Shown here: piece after piece, positions 1 to 7,616 of the stretch
Position numbering within the stretch: the first letter of the stretch is position 1
Layout of the letters: each line of letters begins with the position of its first letter
Assembly: GCA_039986595.1 (NCBI GenBank)
Contig: JBDWQJ010000005.1
Span: 124,001 to 188,000 of the forward strand
Direction: 5' to 3'
Source: Lentilitoribacter sp039986595
GTDB taxonomy: Bacteria; Pseudomonadota; Alphaproteobacteria; Rhizobiales; Rhizobiaceae
DNA length: 64,000 bases
Notes under the pieces: generated by a model
Seen by the model: the letters and a program-made list of their open reading frames with translations, nothing else
The model's database searches: none
What the model was told of the DNA's origin: nothing
Position numbers and translations under genes: made by a program

Positions 1-357
1 TTTAATCCCTAAGATCGCACCCTCTAAAGCGCCGGCAACAGTGCCTGAATAGGTGATATGATCAGCGATGTTTTGACCAGCATTGACCCCTGACAAAATT
101 AAATCAGGTCGTTTATCCATAATTTGACGAACCGCGATGATGACGCAATCAGTCGGCGTTCCATTAACAGCAAAGACCTTATCTTCAACCTCACGTACAC
201 GAAGTGGTTGGGTTAAAGACAAAGCATGCGAAACACCACTTTGGTTGGTTTCAGGCGCTACAATCCAAACATCATCTGAAAACTGAAGCGCAGCACGGCG
301 CAACACCTCAAGACCTTCTGCGTTTATTCCATCATCATTGGTAATTAAAATGCGCAT
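1..357 (-). CDS. surE: 5'/3'-nucleotidase SurE, N-terminal 119 residues (cut by window edge)
   Basis: SurE is a metal-dependent nucleoside 5'-monophosphate phosphatase. The visible part starts MRILITNDDG, with the family's metal-binding Asp8-Asp9, then the QSG motif near residue 40, NGTPTDC near 65-71 and SGVNAGQN at 89-96 containing the metal-ligand Asn. The frame stays open to base 1, so the C-terminal half lies outside the window. It follows serS on the same strand with about 50 bases between them, the usual rhizobial order tatABC-serS-surE. Identity is secure from motifs; only the C-terminus is unseen. Confidence 0.95.
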   Translation of the reverse strand, partial: MRILITNDDGINAEGLEVLRRAALQFSDDVWIVAPETNQSGVSHALSLTQPLRVREVEDKVFAVNGTPTDCVIIAVRQIMDKRPDLILSGVNAGQNIADHITYSGTVAGALEGAILGIK

Positions 358-382
358 AAAAATCTCTCAGAACATGGTTTAA

Positions 383-408
383 CTAAATCAAATAGAAAAA
401 TGATTTAG
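383..408 (-). other. Inverted repeat between serS and surE
   Basis: CTAAATCA and TGATTTAG form an 8-bp perfect stem around a 10-base A-rich loop, directly after the serS stop codon. No U-run follows on the minus strand, so it is a weak terminator or an mRNA processing/stability hairpin inside the serS-surE transcript rather than a classical intrinsic terminator. Confidence 0.35.
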
Positions 409-1689
409 CTAGTTTTTTTCAATCTTGGTCATACCACCCATATATGACAATAAAACATCTGGAATTGTGATAGATCCATCTTCATTAAGATAGTTTTCCA
501 TCACCGCGATCAGGCAACGCCCAACAGCCACACCAGAACCGTTTAATGTATGAACAAAATTGGTACCCTTCTCATCGCAGGAGCGATAGCGCGCATTCAT
601 CCGGCGGCCTTGGAAATCACCACATACTGAGCATGATGAAATCTCACGATAAGCATCCTGCCCCGGCAACCAAACTTCAATATCATATGTTTTTCGTGCG
701 CCAAAACCCATATCGCCCGTGCACAGCGTAACAACGCGATAGTGAAGGCCAAGCTTGCTCAGCACCAATTCTGCGCATGCAACCATGCGCTCAAGCTCTT
801 GGATAGAGCTATCAGCATCAGTAACAGATACCATCTCGCATTTCATAAACTGATGCTGGCGCAACATCCCGCGTGTATCGCGCCCGGCTGAACCTGCTTC
901 TGAGCGGAAACAAGGCGTTAAGGCTGTAAAGCGCATTGGTAGATCAGATTGATCAACTATTTGCTCTCGCACCAAATTGGTCAATGATACTTCTGCCGTT
1001 GGGATAAGCCATTTACCATCTGTTGTTTTGAACAAATCTTCTGAAAATTTTGGCAATTGGCCTGTACCAAACAAAGCCTCATCACGCACTAGAAGTGGTG
1101 GATTAACCTCAGTTAAGCCATTTTCGGTAATATGAAGGTCGAGCATAAACTGGCCAAGCGCACGTTCAAGCCGTGCCAAATCACCTTTTAGAACGTTAAA
1201 ACGCGCACCTGACATTGCAGATGCGGCATCAAAATCCATCAAACCAAGATCTTCGCCAATCTCAAAATGCTCTTTTGGCGCATGGTTCCAACCCGGTTTC
1301 TCACCGACTTTACGCTCTTCACGGTTATCATCTTCGCTTAAACCGTGGGGAATATCATCTAGTGGAACGTTTGGAATTGTTGCTAAAAGAGCCATCAACT
1401 CTTCATCCGCAAGCCGCACGTCTTCTTCCGCAGACTGCATATCGCCTTTAAGTGCAGCAACTTCAGCTTTCAGTGCTTCAGCTTTGTCGAAGTCTTTCTG
1501 GCCCATTGCAGCACCAATCTCTTTTGATGCAGCATTTCTGCGAGATTGCATATCTTGAAGCTTTTGTACGCTCGCACGACGTTTCTCATCAGCTGCGAGT
1601 ACATTTTGAGATTGATTATCTGCCCCACGTGCTTTTAAAGCATCATCCAATTGGTTTGGGTTTTCGCGTATCCATTTGATATCGAGCAT
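409..1689 (-). CDS. serS: Seryl-tRNA synthetase
   Basis: Charges tRNA-Ser with serine in the cytoplasm. The 426-residue protein has normal family length: an N-terminal coiled-coil arm (about residues 30-105) that grips the tRNA, then the class II catalytic domain. Motif 2 is visible around 261-281 (FRSEAGSAGRDTRGMLRQHQ) and motif 3 at about 386-400 (GVAVGRCLIAVMENY). The start MLDIKWIRENP matches the conserved SerS N-terminus. It lies 50 bases downstream of tatC on the same strand and is followed by surE. No anomaly seen. Confidence 0.98.
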   Translation of the reverse strand: MLDIKWIRENPNQLDDALKARGADNQSQNVLAADEKRRASVQKLQDMQSRRNAASKEIGAAMGQKDFDKAEALKAEVAALKGDMQSAEEDVRLADEELMALLATIPNVPLDDIPHGLSEDDNREERKVGEKPGWNHAPKEHFEIGEDLGLMDFDAASAMSGARFNVLKGDLARLERALGQFMLDLHITENGLTEVNPPLLVRDEALFGTGQLPKFSEDLFKTTDGKWLIPTAEVSLTNLVREQIVDQSDLPMRFTALTPCFRSEAGSAGRDTRGMLRQHQFMKCEMVSVTDADSSIQELERMVACAELVLSKLGLHYRVVTLCTGDMGFGARKTYDIEVWLPGQDAYREISSCSVCGDFQGRRMNARYRSCDEKGTNFVHTLNGSGVAVGRCLIAVMENYLNEDGSITIPDVLLSYMGGMTKIEKN

Positions 1690-1741
1690 TTTATATAGTC
1701 CTGTTAAGAGATATTCTGTTTTAAGAGATTAAATAAACCTC

Positions 1742-2575
1742 TTATGCGTCGTCTGAATCTTCTAGTTCGTCTTCAGAATATCCCGATCGCTTCAAAGCTT
1801 CTTTTCGCTGACGCTCTACGATTCGAGCGGCATAGATGGCAATTTCGTAAAGAAGGATGGTTGGGAGCGCAAGACCTAACTGTGAAACAGGGTCAGGTGG
1901 CGTTAGAACCGCGGCCACAATAAACGCAATCACAATCGCATATTTTCGTTTGGTTGCAAGGCCAATAGAGGTGACCATCCCTGCCCGCGCCAACAATGTT
2001 GTCACAACAGGTAGCTGAAAGACCAAACCAAAGGCAAAGATCAAGGTCATGATCAAGCTGAGATACTCAGAAACCTTTGGCAATAACGTAATATCGACTA
2101 CATCTGGCTGACCAACTTGCTGAGTTCCTAAGAAAAACAACATCGCCATTGGCATTAAGAAGAAATATACAATCGCCGCGCCAATGCAGAACAAAATGGG
2201 AGATGCGATCAAAAACGGTAAGAACGCTGAACGCTCGTTCGTATATAGACCAGGTGCAACAAACTTATAGATTTGCGCTGCAATAACAGGGAAAGAAATC
2301 AATAAACCACCAAACAGACCAATTTTAATCTGCGTGAAGAAAAACTCTTGTGGTGCAGTAAAAATTAATTCAATCTTGGTTGCATCAAGCCCAGACCAAT
2401 CAACAGCCCACTCATAGGGCTGAACGAGGACATTGAAGATATGACCGCCGAGATAAAAACAGAAAATAAATGCGATTACAAAACCTACCACAGCCCACAA
2501 AAGTCGTTGGCGTAGTTCGATAAGGTGCTCGATCAGGGGTTGGGGCTGATCGTCAATTTGGTTTTCTTCACTCAT
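1742..2575 (-). CDS. tatC: Sec-independent protein translocase subunit TatC
   Basis: Multi-spanning inner-membrane receptor of the Tat pathway, which exports folded proteins with twin-arginine signal peptides. The 277 residues contain the conserved cytoplasmic N-terminal motif HLIELRQRL (about 17-25) and the PQEFFFTQIK segment after the first periplasmic loop. About six hydrophobic spans are visible, and the tail is acidic (ending SEDELEDSDDA). Its ATG overlaps the end of tatB by 4 bases, which indicates translational coupling in tatA-tatB-tatC. Confidence 0.97.
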   Translation of the reverse strand: MSEENQIDDQPQPLIEHLIELRQRLLWAVVGFVIAFIFCFYLGGHIFNVLVQPYEWAVDWSGLDATKIELIFTAPQEFFFTQIKIGLFGGLLISFPVIAAQIYKFVAPGLYTNERSAFLPFLIASPILFCIGAAIVYFFLMPMAMLFFLGTQQVGQPDVVDITLLPKVSEYLSLIMTLIFAFGLVFQLPVVTTLLARAGMVTSIGLATKRKYAIVIAFIVAAVLTPPDPVSQLGLALPTILLYEIAIYAARIVERQRKEALKRSGYSEDELEDSDDA

Positions 2576-3315
2576 GAATTATCAGCTTTAGATGTGTTAG
2601 TCTTTGTTTTTGCAGCACCTGCTTTAGCTGTTGCAGCTTTCGCCGTTCTGGGCTTACTAGCCGTAGCTTTCGCAGTTGTTGTACGACGAGTTGCAGGCTT
2701 TTTGGCACCAGTTGCTTTAGCTGCAGCAGATTTGGGCGCAGCCGCTTTGGTTGCCGCAGGTTTCTTTGCAGTTGAGGCTTTAGCTTGCGCAGGCTTACTT
2801 GTTGCAGGCTTGGCTGTTGCAGGCTTAGCAGCAGACTTTGCCTTGTTAGCACGTGCAGTTGATGATGCAGCAGCAGCCCTTGGTTTACGCGTTGTTTTTG
2901 TTGTCTTTTTCGCAGCTGCTGCTTTCGCTGCTTTTTCTTTTTCACCAACAGAACGCGCCACATCAGAAATTTCTTCCGGCTTTGGCTTCCAAGGTTTAAC
3001 AGGTGCTAAATCTTCATCTTTAACGTCAAGATGCGACTTAATATCGTCTCCAACTTCTGTCAAAGGATTAACCGCATCCTTCAACTTGTTCATCGGATTC
3101 ATGTTTTTCACATCGCTTGCAGCTTGGCGCAATTCATCAAGCTCAGATTCATCCAAGGCTTCATTGAACTGATTTTTAAAATCAGTTGCCATACCTCGAT
3201 ATTTCTTCACCGTTTTGCCAAACGCACGCAGCATTGGTGGCAAGTCTTTTGGACCCACCACTAAAATAAGCACGACAGCGATTACTAAAAGCTCCGGAAA
3301 GCCGATATCCAGCAT
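2572..3315 (-). CDS. tatB: Sec-independent protein translocase subunit TatB with long Lys/Ala-rich tail
   Basis: TatB pairs with TatC to receive Tat substrates. Residues 1-25 form the single N-terminal membrane helix (MLDIGFPELLVIAVVLILVVG) ending in GPKDLP, followed by the amphipathic helix FGKTVKKYRGMATDFKNQF. From about residue 125 to 247 the protein is low-complexity Lys/Ala/Thr/Pro with AAKPATAKPAT-like repeats, resembling the tail of histone H1. TatB of alphaproteobacteria is often extended, but about 120 residues of strongly basic tail is notable. The same low complexity leaves long open frames on the opposite strand, which are not real. It overlaps tatC by 4 bases. Confidence 0.95.
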   Translation of the reverse strand: MLDIGFPELLVIAVVLILVVGPKDLPPMLRAFGKTVKKYRGMATDFKNQFNEALDESELDELRQAASDVKNMNPMNKLKDAVNPLTEVGDDIKSHLDVKDEDLAPVKPWKPKPEEISDVARSVGEKEKAAKAAAAKKTTKTTRKPRAAAASSTARANKAKSAAKPATAKPATSKPAQAKASTAKKPAATKAAAPKSAAAKATGAKKPATRRTTTAKATASKPRTAKAATAKAGAAKTKTNTSKADNS

Positions 3316-3354
3316 CTATTTAAATCCCTAAAACAAAGCCAAAAGAGAAGTAAC

Positions 3355-3552
3355 TTAAGCTTTGTCTTTCTCGGACTTATGCTCAACAGTTTTTGCGTCT
3401 GTTTCTGCTGTCTCTTCTTCTTTCATGCCGCTCTTAAAGCTCTTGATGCCTTTAGCAACATCACCCATCAACTGTGGGATTTTACCACGGCCGAAAAACA
3501 ACAAAACAACCAATAAGATAATGACAATCTGTAATGGACCAATATTTCCCAT
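3355..3552 (-). CDS. tatA: Sec-independent protein translocase subunit TatA
   Basis: TatA oligomerises to form the transport conduit of the Tat system. The 65-residue protein has one N-terminal membrane helix (about 5-20), the hallmark FGRGKIP hinge at 20-26, an amphipathic helix (LMGDVAKGIKSFKSGMKEE) and a short charged tail. It is the first of three tat genes, 39 bases before tatB. Size and motif distinguish it from TatB. Confidence 0.96.
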   Translation of the reverse strand: MGNIGPLQIVIILLVVLLFFGRGKIPQLMGDVAKGIKSFKSGMKEEETAETDAKTVEHKSEKDKA

Positions 3553-3590
3553 TATATACTCCTAATTTTCTTTTCTGTTATGTAGGCCAT

Positions 3591-4694
3591 TTAGCTCTGA
3601 CTTTCAAACAAGAATACGTCGCGCTTGTCGATTTTTAATTCAATGTCAGTGGCATTTGTCCCAAGATGCCCCACGCGCACGCTTGCGCTGATCAATTCTT
3701 CGCTACCTGGGATTGCTAAACCTAGCTGCTCAAGCCGCCCCATAAACCTTCTTGTAACAACCCGTGCCACCAAATCGCCCTTGCCTTTAGCCACTGTAAT
3801 ACCAGAATGACGCAATGCGACATCTAGTTTAGTTCCATCATTAAAGCGCGTTGCATCAAATAGCCCCAATGCCGTTTCCACCTGACCATTTTTAACCCGG
3901 CCGTGCAAAACGTTCAGATCAGAGAAAAAGCTTGCTGTAAATAAGTCATTTGGCTGTTCATATAATTCGCGCGCCGTTCCAACTTGCACAAGCTGGCCAT
4001 CGCGCAACAATGCAATGCGATCAGCCATTTGCATGGCTTCCTCAGCATCATGGGTAACAACAATCGATGTTGCTCTTGCCTCACGAAGAATGGAAAGCGT
4101 ATCGCTGCGAATGGCATCCTTAAGGCGTGAATCAAGACCGGAAAACGGCTCATCCATCAATAAGACCGCGGGTCTGGGTGCAATTGCCCGTGCCAAGGCT
4201 GCACGCTGTTGCTCACCGCCTGATAATAAGTGAGGATACGCATCTGCGTATTGCTCTAATCCAACACGCTTTAATGCCAGTAACGCCTGATCTTTTGCCT
4301 GTGCAGATGATAATGCGGTTAGTCCAAACTTCGCATTTTCAAGCAATGTCATATGCGGAAAGAGCGCAAAATCCTGAAACATTAGACCAATGCCACGTTT
4401 TTCAGGTGGTAATGAAGATTTAGGACTGCAAATTTCCTGACCATTAAGAAACAGGCTACCTTGGGTTTGCCCTTCAATTCCAGCCGCAATCCGCAAGAGG
4501 GTCGTTTTGCCAGAACCAGAAGGTCCCAAAAGACACAACACCTCACCAGGCTCAACGGTTAGGTTGATACCGTGCAATGTCTCCTTACCATTATATTCAT
4601 GGTGGACATTTGAAAACTCAAGGCTGGCAGCAAAGCTCACACCAGTCTTTTGTTTTGTGTCCTTAATAAGATTTTGTTCGGGTTTTACATTCAT
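3591..4694 (-). CDS. ABC transporter ATP-binding protein, FbpC/PotA type, without partner genes
   Basis: ATPase subunit of an importer of the ferric-iron/spermidine/sulfate class. Walker A GPSGSGKT (57-64), Q-loop Gln107, signature LSGGEQ (157-162), Walker B LLMDEP (178-183) and the switch His215 (VVTHD) are all intact. The C-terminal 110 residues look like the regulatory TOBE region of FbpC-like ATPases (LGHLGTNATDIEL is characteristic). No permease or binding-protein gene lies nearby. It sits between scpB and tatA, 38 bases before tatA, where other rhizobia usually have those genes adjacent. The transported substrate is unknown; FbpC-like is the best guess. Confidence 0.85.
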   Translation of the reverse strand: MNVKPEQNLIKDTKQKTGVSFAASLEFSNVHHEYNGKETLHGINLTVEPGEVLCLLGPSGSGKTTLLRIAAGIEGQTQGSLFLNGQEICSPKSSLPPEKRGIGLMFQDFALFPHMTLLENAKFGLTALSSAQAKDQALLALKRVGLEQYADAYPHLLSGGEQQRAALARAIAPRPAVLLMDEPFSGLDSRLKDAIRSDTLSILREARATSIVVTHDAEEAMQMADRIALLRDGQLVQVGTARELYEQPNDLFTASFFSDLNVLHGRVKNGQVETALGLFDATRFNDGTKLDVALRHSGITVAKGKGDLVARVVTRRFMGRLEQLGLAIPGSEELISASVRVGHLGTNATDIELKIDKRDVFLFESQS

Positions 4695-4743
4695 AAAACA
4701 AAGCTACTTTCGCGGAAGCTAAACTTCCAGATAAACATAGCCT

Positions 4744-5523
4744 TTAATTCACCTCATCGCCCATCGGTGTCAAGAGCCCAAAATCTTCAATATCCATTTC
4801 AGAAAGCGGATCTTCATCTTCTGTCAGCTCATCATCATCAAATGGCATTGGAACTTGGAAGTTTGACGGAATACGATTTGATAACAAACCTGAACCTTTA
4901 AGCTCGTCTAACCCTGGTAGATCACGAAGCGTCTCAAGTCCAAAATGATCCAGAAAATCGCGGTTTGTCCCATAAGTCACCGGACGACCAGGCGTTCTGC
5001 GGCGGCCACGCATACGCACCCAGCCTGCTTCCATCAAGACATCCAGTGTGCCTTTAGATGTTGCAACACCGCGAACTTCTTCAATTTCTGCTCGTGTAAC
5101 AGGCTGATGATAGGCAATAATCGCCAACACTTCTAAAGCCGCGCGCGACAGCTTTTTAACATCGGTTTCATCACGGCGAATAAGAAATGATAAATCAGCC
5201 GATGTACGAAATGCCCATGCATTATCTATTTGAAGCAAATTGACACCGCGATCTGCGTAAAAATCAGATAATCGCTGCATGACAATGTCTGCATCGATAT
5301 CTTTTGGCAATTTATCGGCGATATCTTTTTGAGGAACAGGTGTCGCAGATGCAAAGACCAAAGCTTCGGCAATGCGCTCAGCATCTTTAAGCGCATGATC
5401 GCGTAACGCATCTACCGCGCTATCTGACGGTCCTTCATAATGGCCAGCATGGTCTTCAACACTGTCATGATCATAATCATGCACTGGCTCACCAGCTCCA
5501 TCAACACCATTTTCCTCGTCCAT
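4744..5523 (-). CDS. scpB: Segregation and condensation protein ScpB
   Basis: ScpB is the kite subunit of the SMC-ScpAB condensin that organises and segregates the chromosome. Two winged-helix domains are recognisable: HALKDAERIAEALVFASATPV opens the first, and RAALEVLAIIAYHQPVTRAEIEEVRG is the highly conserved second-domain motif, followed by GRRRTPGRPVTYGT. The acidic tail (DDDELTEDEDPLSEMD) is typical of alphaproteobacterial versions. scpA ends 10 bases upstream on the same strand, so scpA-scpB form one unit. Confidence 0.96.
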   Translation of the reverse strand: MDEENGVDGAGEPVHDYDHDSVEDHAGHYEGPSDSAVDALRDHALKDAERIAEALVFASATPVPQKDIADKLPKDIDADIVMQRLSDFYADRGVNLLQIDNAWAFRTSADLSFLIRRDETDVKKLSRAALEVLAIIAYHQPVTRAEIEEVRGVATSKGTLDVLMEAGWVRMRGRRRTPGRPVTYGTNRDFLDHFGLETLRDLPGLDELKGSGLLSNRIPSNFQVPMPFDDDELTEDEDPLSEMDIEDFGLLTPMGDEVN

Positions 5524-5533
5524 CGTGGTACTC

Positions 5534-6460
5534 CTAACTATCCGCGCTTATAGCATCGGGGTCTTGAAATGTCTTGTTTCTGGTCGAATTTCGCAAAAAT
5601 ATCGGTGCAAAAACTCCGTCTTGCCGAATATCAAGCTGCCCTTCACGAACCATTTCTAATGATGCTGCAAATGAACTTGCCAATGCGGTGCGTCTCTCAT
5701 TTTCATCATCGTGTAAATACTGCAATAAAAACTGATCTAGCGCCGTCCATTCATCAATCTGCCCAACCATTCGCGCAAGTATGCCGCGCGCATCTTTGAG
5801 TGACCAAACATTACGTTTAGCGATAGTGACCAAGGACAGTGAATTGCGCTGACGTTGTGATGCATATGCCGTTAAAAGATCATATAGCGAGGCTTCATAA
5901 TCAGATGTTTTTTCAATAACGATAGGTTCTGGCATACCGCGTGCAAAAACATCGCGCCCCAACCTGTTTCGATTGATAAGCCGCGTTGCAGCCTCACGCA
6001 TAGCTTCAAGACGTTTAAGCCTGAACGCCAACGCTTGCGCCATTTCTTCACCAGACTGTTCTTCTTCGTCAGCTTTTTGAGGAATAAGTAGCTTTGATTT
6101 TAAAAACGCCAACCAAGCCGCCATGACCAAATAGTCCGCAGCTAACTCAAGACGTAGCTTTCTCGCATTTTCCACAAAAGCTAAATATTGCTCTGCGAGC
6201 GCCAGAACAGAAATCTTAGCAAGATCCACTTTCTGAGTGCGCGCAAGATGCAAAAGCAAATCTAATGGCCCTTCAAAACCATCAAGATCAACCATCAAGC
6301 TTTTATCGCTAAGGGCTTTATTGGGATCTTCCCATAATTTGTCCATTGGGGCGCGGTTGTTTTGCGACGTGGCAACATTTTGGTCCGCTGGTTGAGTATT
6401 TGCCTCAACCGCTTCTTGACCATCATTCAGGTCCAAATCAAACTCGTTGTCTTCAGACAC
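5534..6460 (-). CDS. scpA: Segregation and condensation protein ScpA
   Basis: ScpA is the kleisin that bridges the SMC heads. The signature MVDLDGFEGPLDLLLHLARTQKVDL lies near residues 56-80, followed by helical segments including YLVMAAWLAFLKSKLLIP. An acidic, Gln/Asn-rich leader of about 45 residues precedes the kleisin domain. The start MSEDNEFDLDLND is preferred because it leaves a short gap after nagZ. Gene order nagZ-scpA-scpB is typical of rhizobia. Confidence 0.96.
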   Translation of the reverse strand: MSEDNEFDLDLNDGQEAVEANTQPADQNVATSQNNRAPMDKLWEDPNKALSDKSLMVDLDGFEGPLDLLLHLARTQKVDLAKISVLALAEQYLAFVENARKLRLELAADYLVMAAWLAFLKSKLLIPQKADEEEQSGEEMAQALAFRLKRLEAMREAATRLINRNRLGRDVFARGMPEPIVIEKTSDYEASLYDLLTAYASQRQRNSLSLVTIAKRNVWSLKDARGILARMVGQIDEWTALDQFLLQYLHDDENERRTALASSFAASLEMVREGQLDIRQDGVFAPIFLRNSTRNKTFQDPDAISADS

Positions 6461-6499
6461 CCGATTGTCCCCATCAAATATGCGCCGGTTGATAGAGAT

Positions 6500-7546
6500 C
6501 TAACAGCCCACTTGCTCCAATATCTCTTTAAACTCCGCACGCAACGCCGCCTCGTTGTGATTGTCAGGTTCGTTAAAAGCTGCCAATACCGCATTTGCTC
6601 TATCCAACGCCTTGCCGGTAAGAACGGGTGTATGAGCAATAACTGCCTGCATTTCAGACATATCACCATTACAATGTAGGACGATATCGCAACCCGCAGC
6701 AAAGATTTTCAACGTTCTTTCAGAGAAATCCCCAGAAAGTGCGTTCATTGAGACATCATCAGACATTAAAAGCCCGTCAAAGCCGATCAAACCCCGGATA
6801 TATTCCTCTATAGCAACCTTTGACGTTGTTGCAGGTTCGTCAGGATCAATCGCAGAATAGACCACATGTGCGGTCATCGCCATCAATTCAGAGGATAATC
6901 GCTTAAAGGGTTCAAAATCATTCGCGATCAATTCGTCAAGCTTTGTATCAACCGTCGGCAATTCTAAATGCGTATCAGCTGCAGCTCTACCATGTCCGGG
7001 AATGTGTTTTATAACCGGCAATACACCACCAGCTTTAAGTCCATCTGCTGCCAACTGACCAAGCTCTGAAACAATATTTGGCTCGTCACCATAGGCGCGC
7101 TTCCCAATTACTTCATGACCTTCTGGTGTTGGAATATCCAAGACAGGCAAACAATCAACATTGATACCAAGTTTTAAAAGATCATAGGCATGAAGACGCG
7201 ACATTAACCAAACGGCATGCGATCCCATATCTTTGTCTTGTTTATAAATGTCGCCCAGTTGCCAAGCATGCGGATAATTCTCCGCAAGTGGTGGCCGCAG
7301 GCGTTGAACGCGCCCACCCTCTTGATCAATTAAAACGGGCACATCTGGATGATCAACGCATGCCGCTAGCTCATCAGTGAGCTTACGAATTTGATCGGGA
7401 TTATCGATGTTTCGGTTAAATAGGATGAAGCCAAATGGCTTATGCTCTGAAAAGAATTGCTTTTCATCTTCAGTCAGTGAAAGTCCGGAGCATCCGAATA
7501 TAGCTGCTTTAGACTGCCCATCAGGGATAGTAATTGATTCGCTCAT
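6500..7546 (-). CDS. nagZ: Beta-N-acetylhexosaminidase NagZ (GH3)
   Basis: Cytoplasmic glycosidase that removes N-acetylglucosamine from recycled muropeptides. The family 3 signature KHIPGHGRAAADTH (180-193) contains the Lys-His and the flexible-loop Asp/His pair used in catalysis. The nucleophile Asp is in LLMSDDVSMNAL (about 263-264), and IDQEGGRVQRL near 73-83 binds the sugar. At 348 residues the length is normal for the single-domain bacterial enzyme. It lies between the SPOR gene and scpA on the same strand. Confidence 0.95.
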   Translation of the reverse strand: MSESITIPDGQSKAAIFGCSGLSLTEDEKQFFSEHKPFGFILFNRNIDNPDQIRKLTDELAACVDHPDVPVLIDQEGGRVQRLRPPLAENYPHAWQLGDIYKQDKDMGSHAVWLMSRLHAYDLLKLGINVDCLPVLDIPTPEGHEVIGKRAYGDEPNIVSELGQLAADGLKAGGVLPVIKHIPGHGRAAADTHLELPTVDTKLDELIANDFEPFKRLSSELMAMTAHVVYSAIDPDEPATTSKVAIEEYIRGLIGFDGLLMSDDVSMNALSGDFSERTLKIFAAGCDIVLHCNGDMSEMQAVIAHTPVLTGKALDRANAVLAAFNEPDNHNEAALRAEFKEILEQVGC

Positions 7547-7616
7547 GGGAAAATCCTAATCCCATGAGCTTTAACATGCAAAGTTCAATCAGTTTGAGAA
7601 ACTTCGCTCAACAGAT

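Noticed and set aside
2525..3172. Long hydrophobic open frame opposite tatB
   Set aside because: It is the antisense shadow of the low-complexity Lys/Ala tail of TatB; GC-biased codons leave no stops. It has no ribosome site or family signature.
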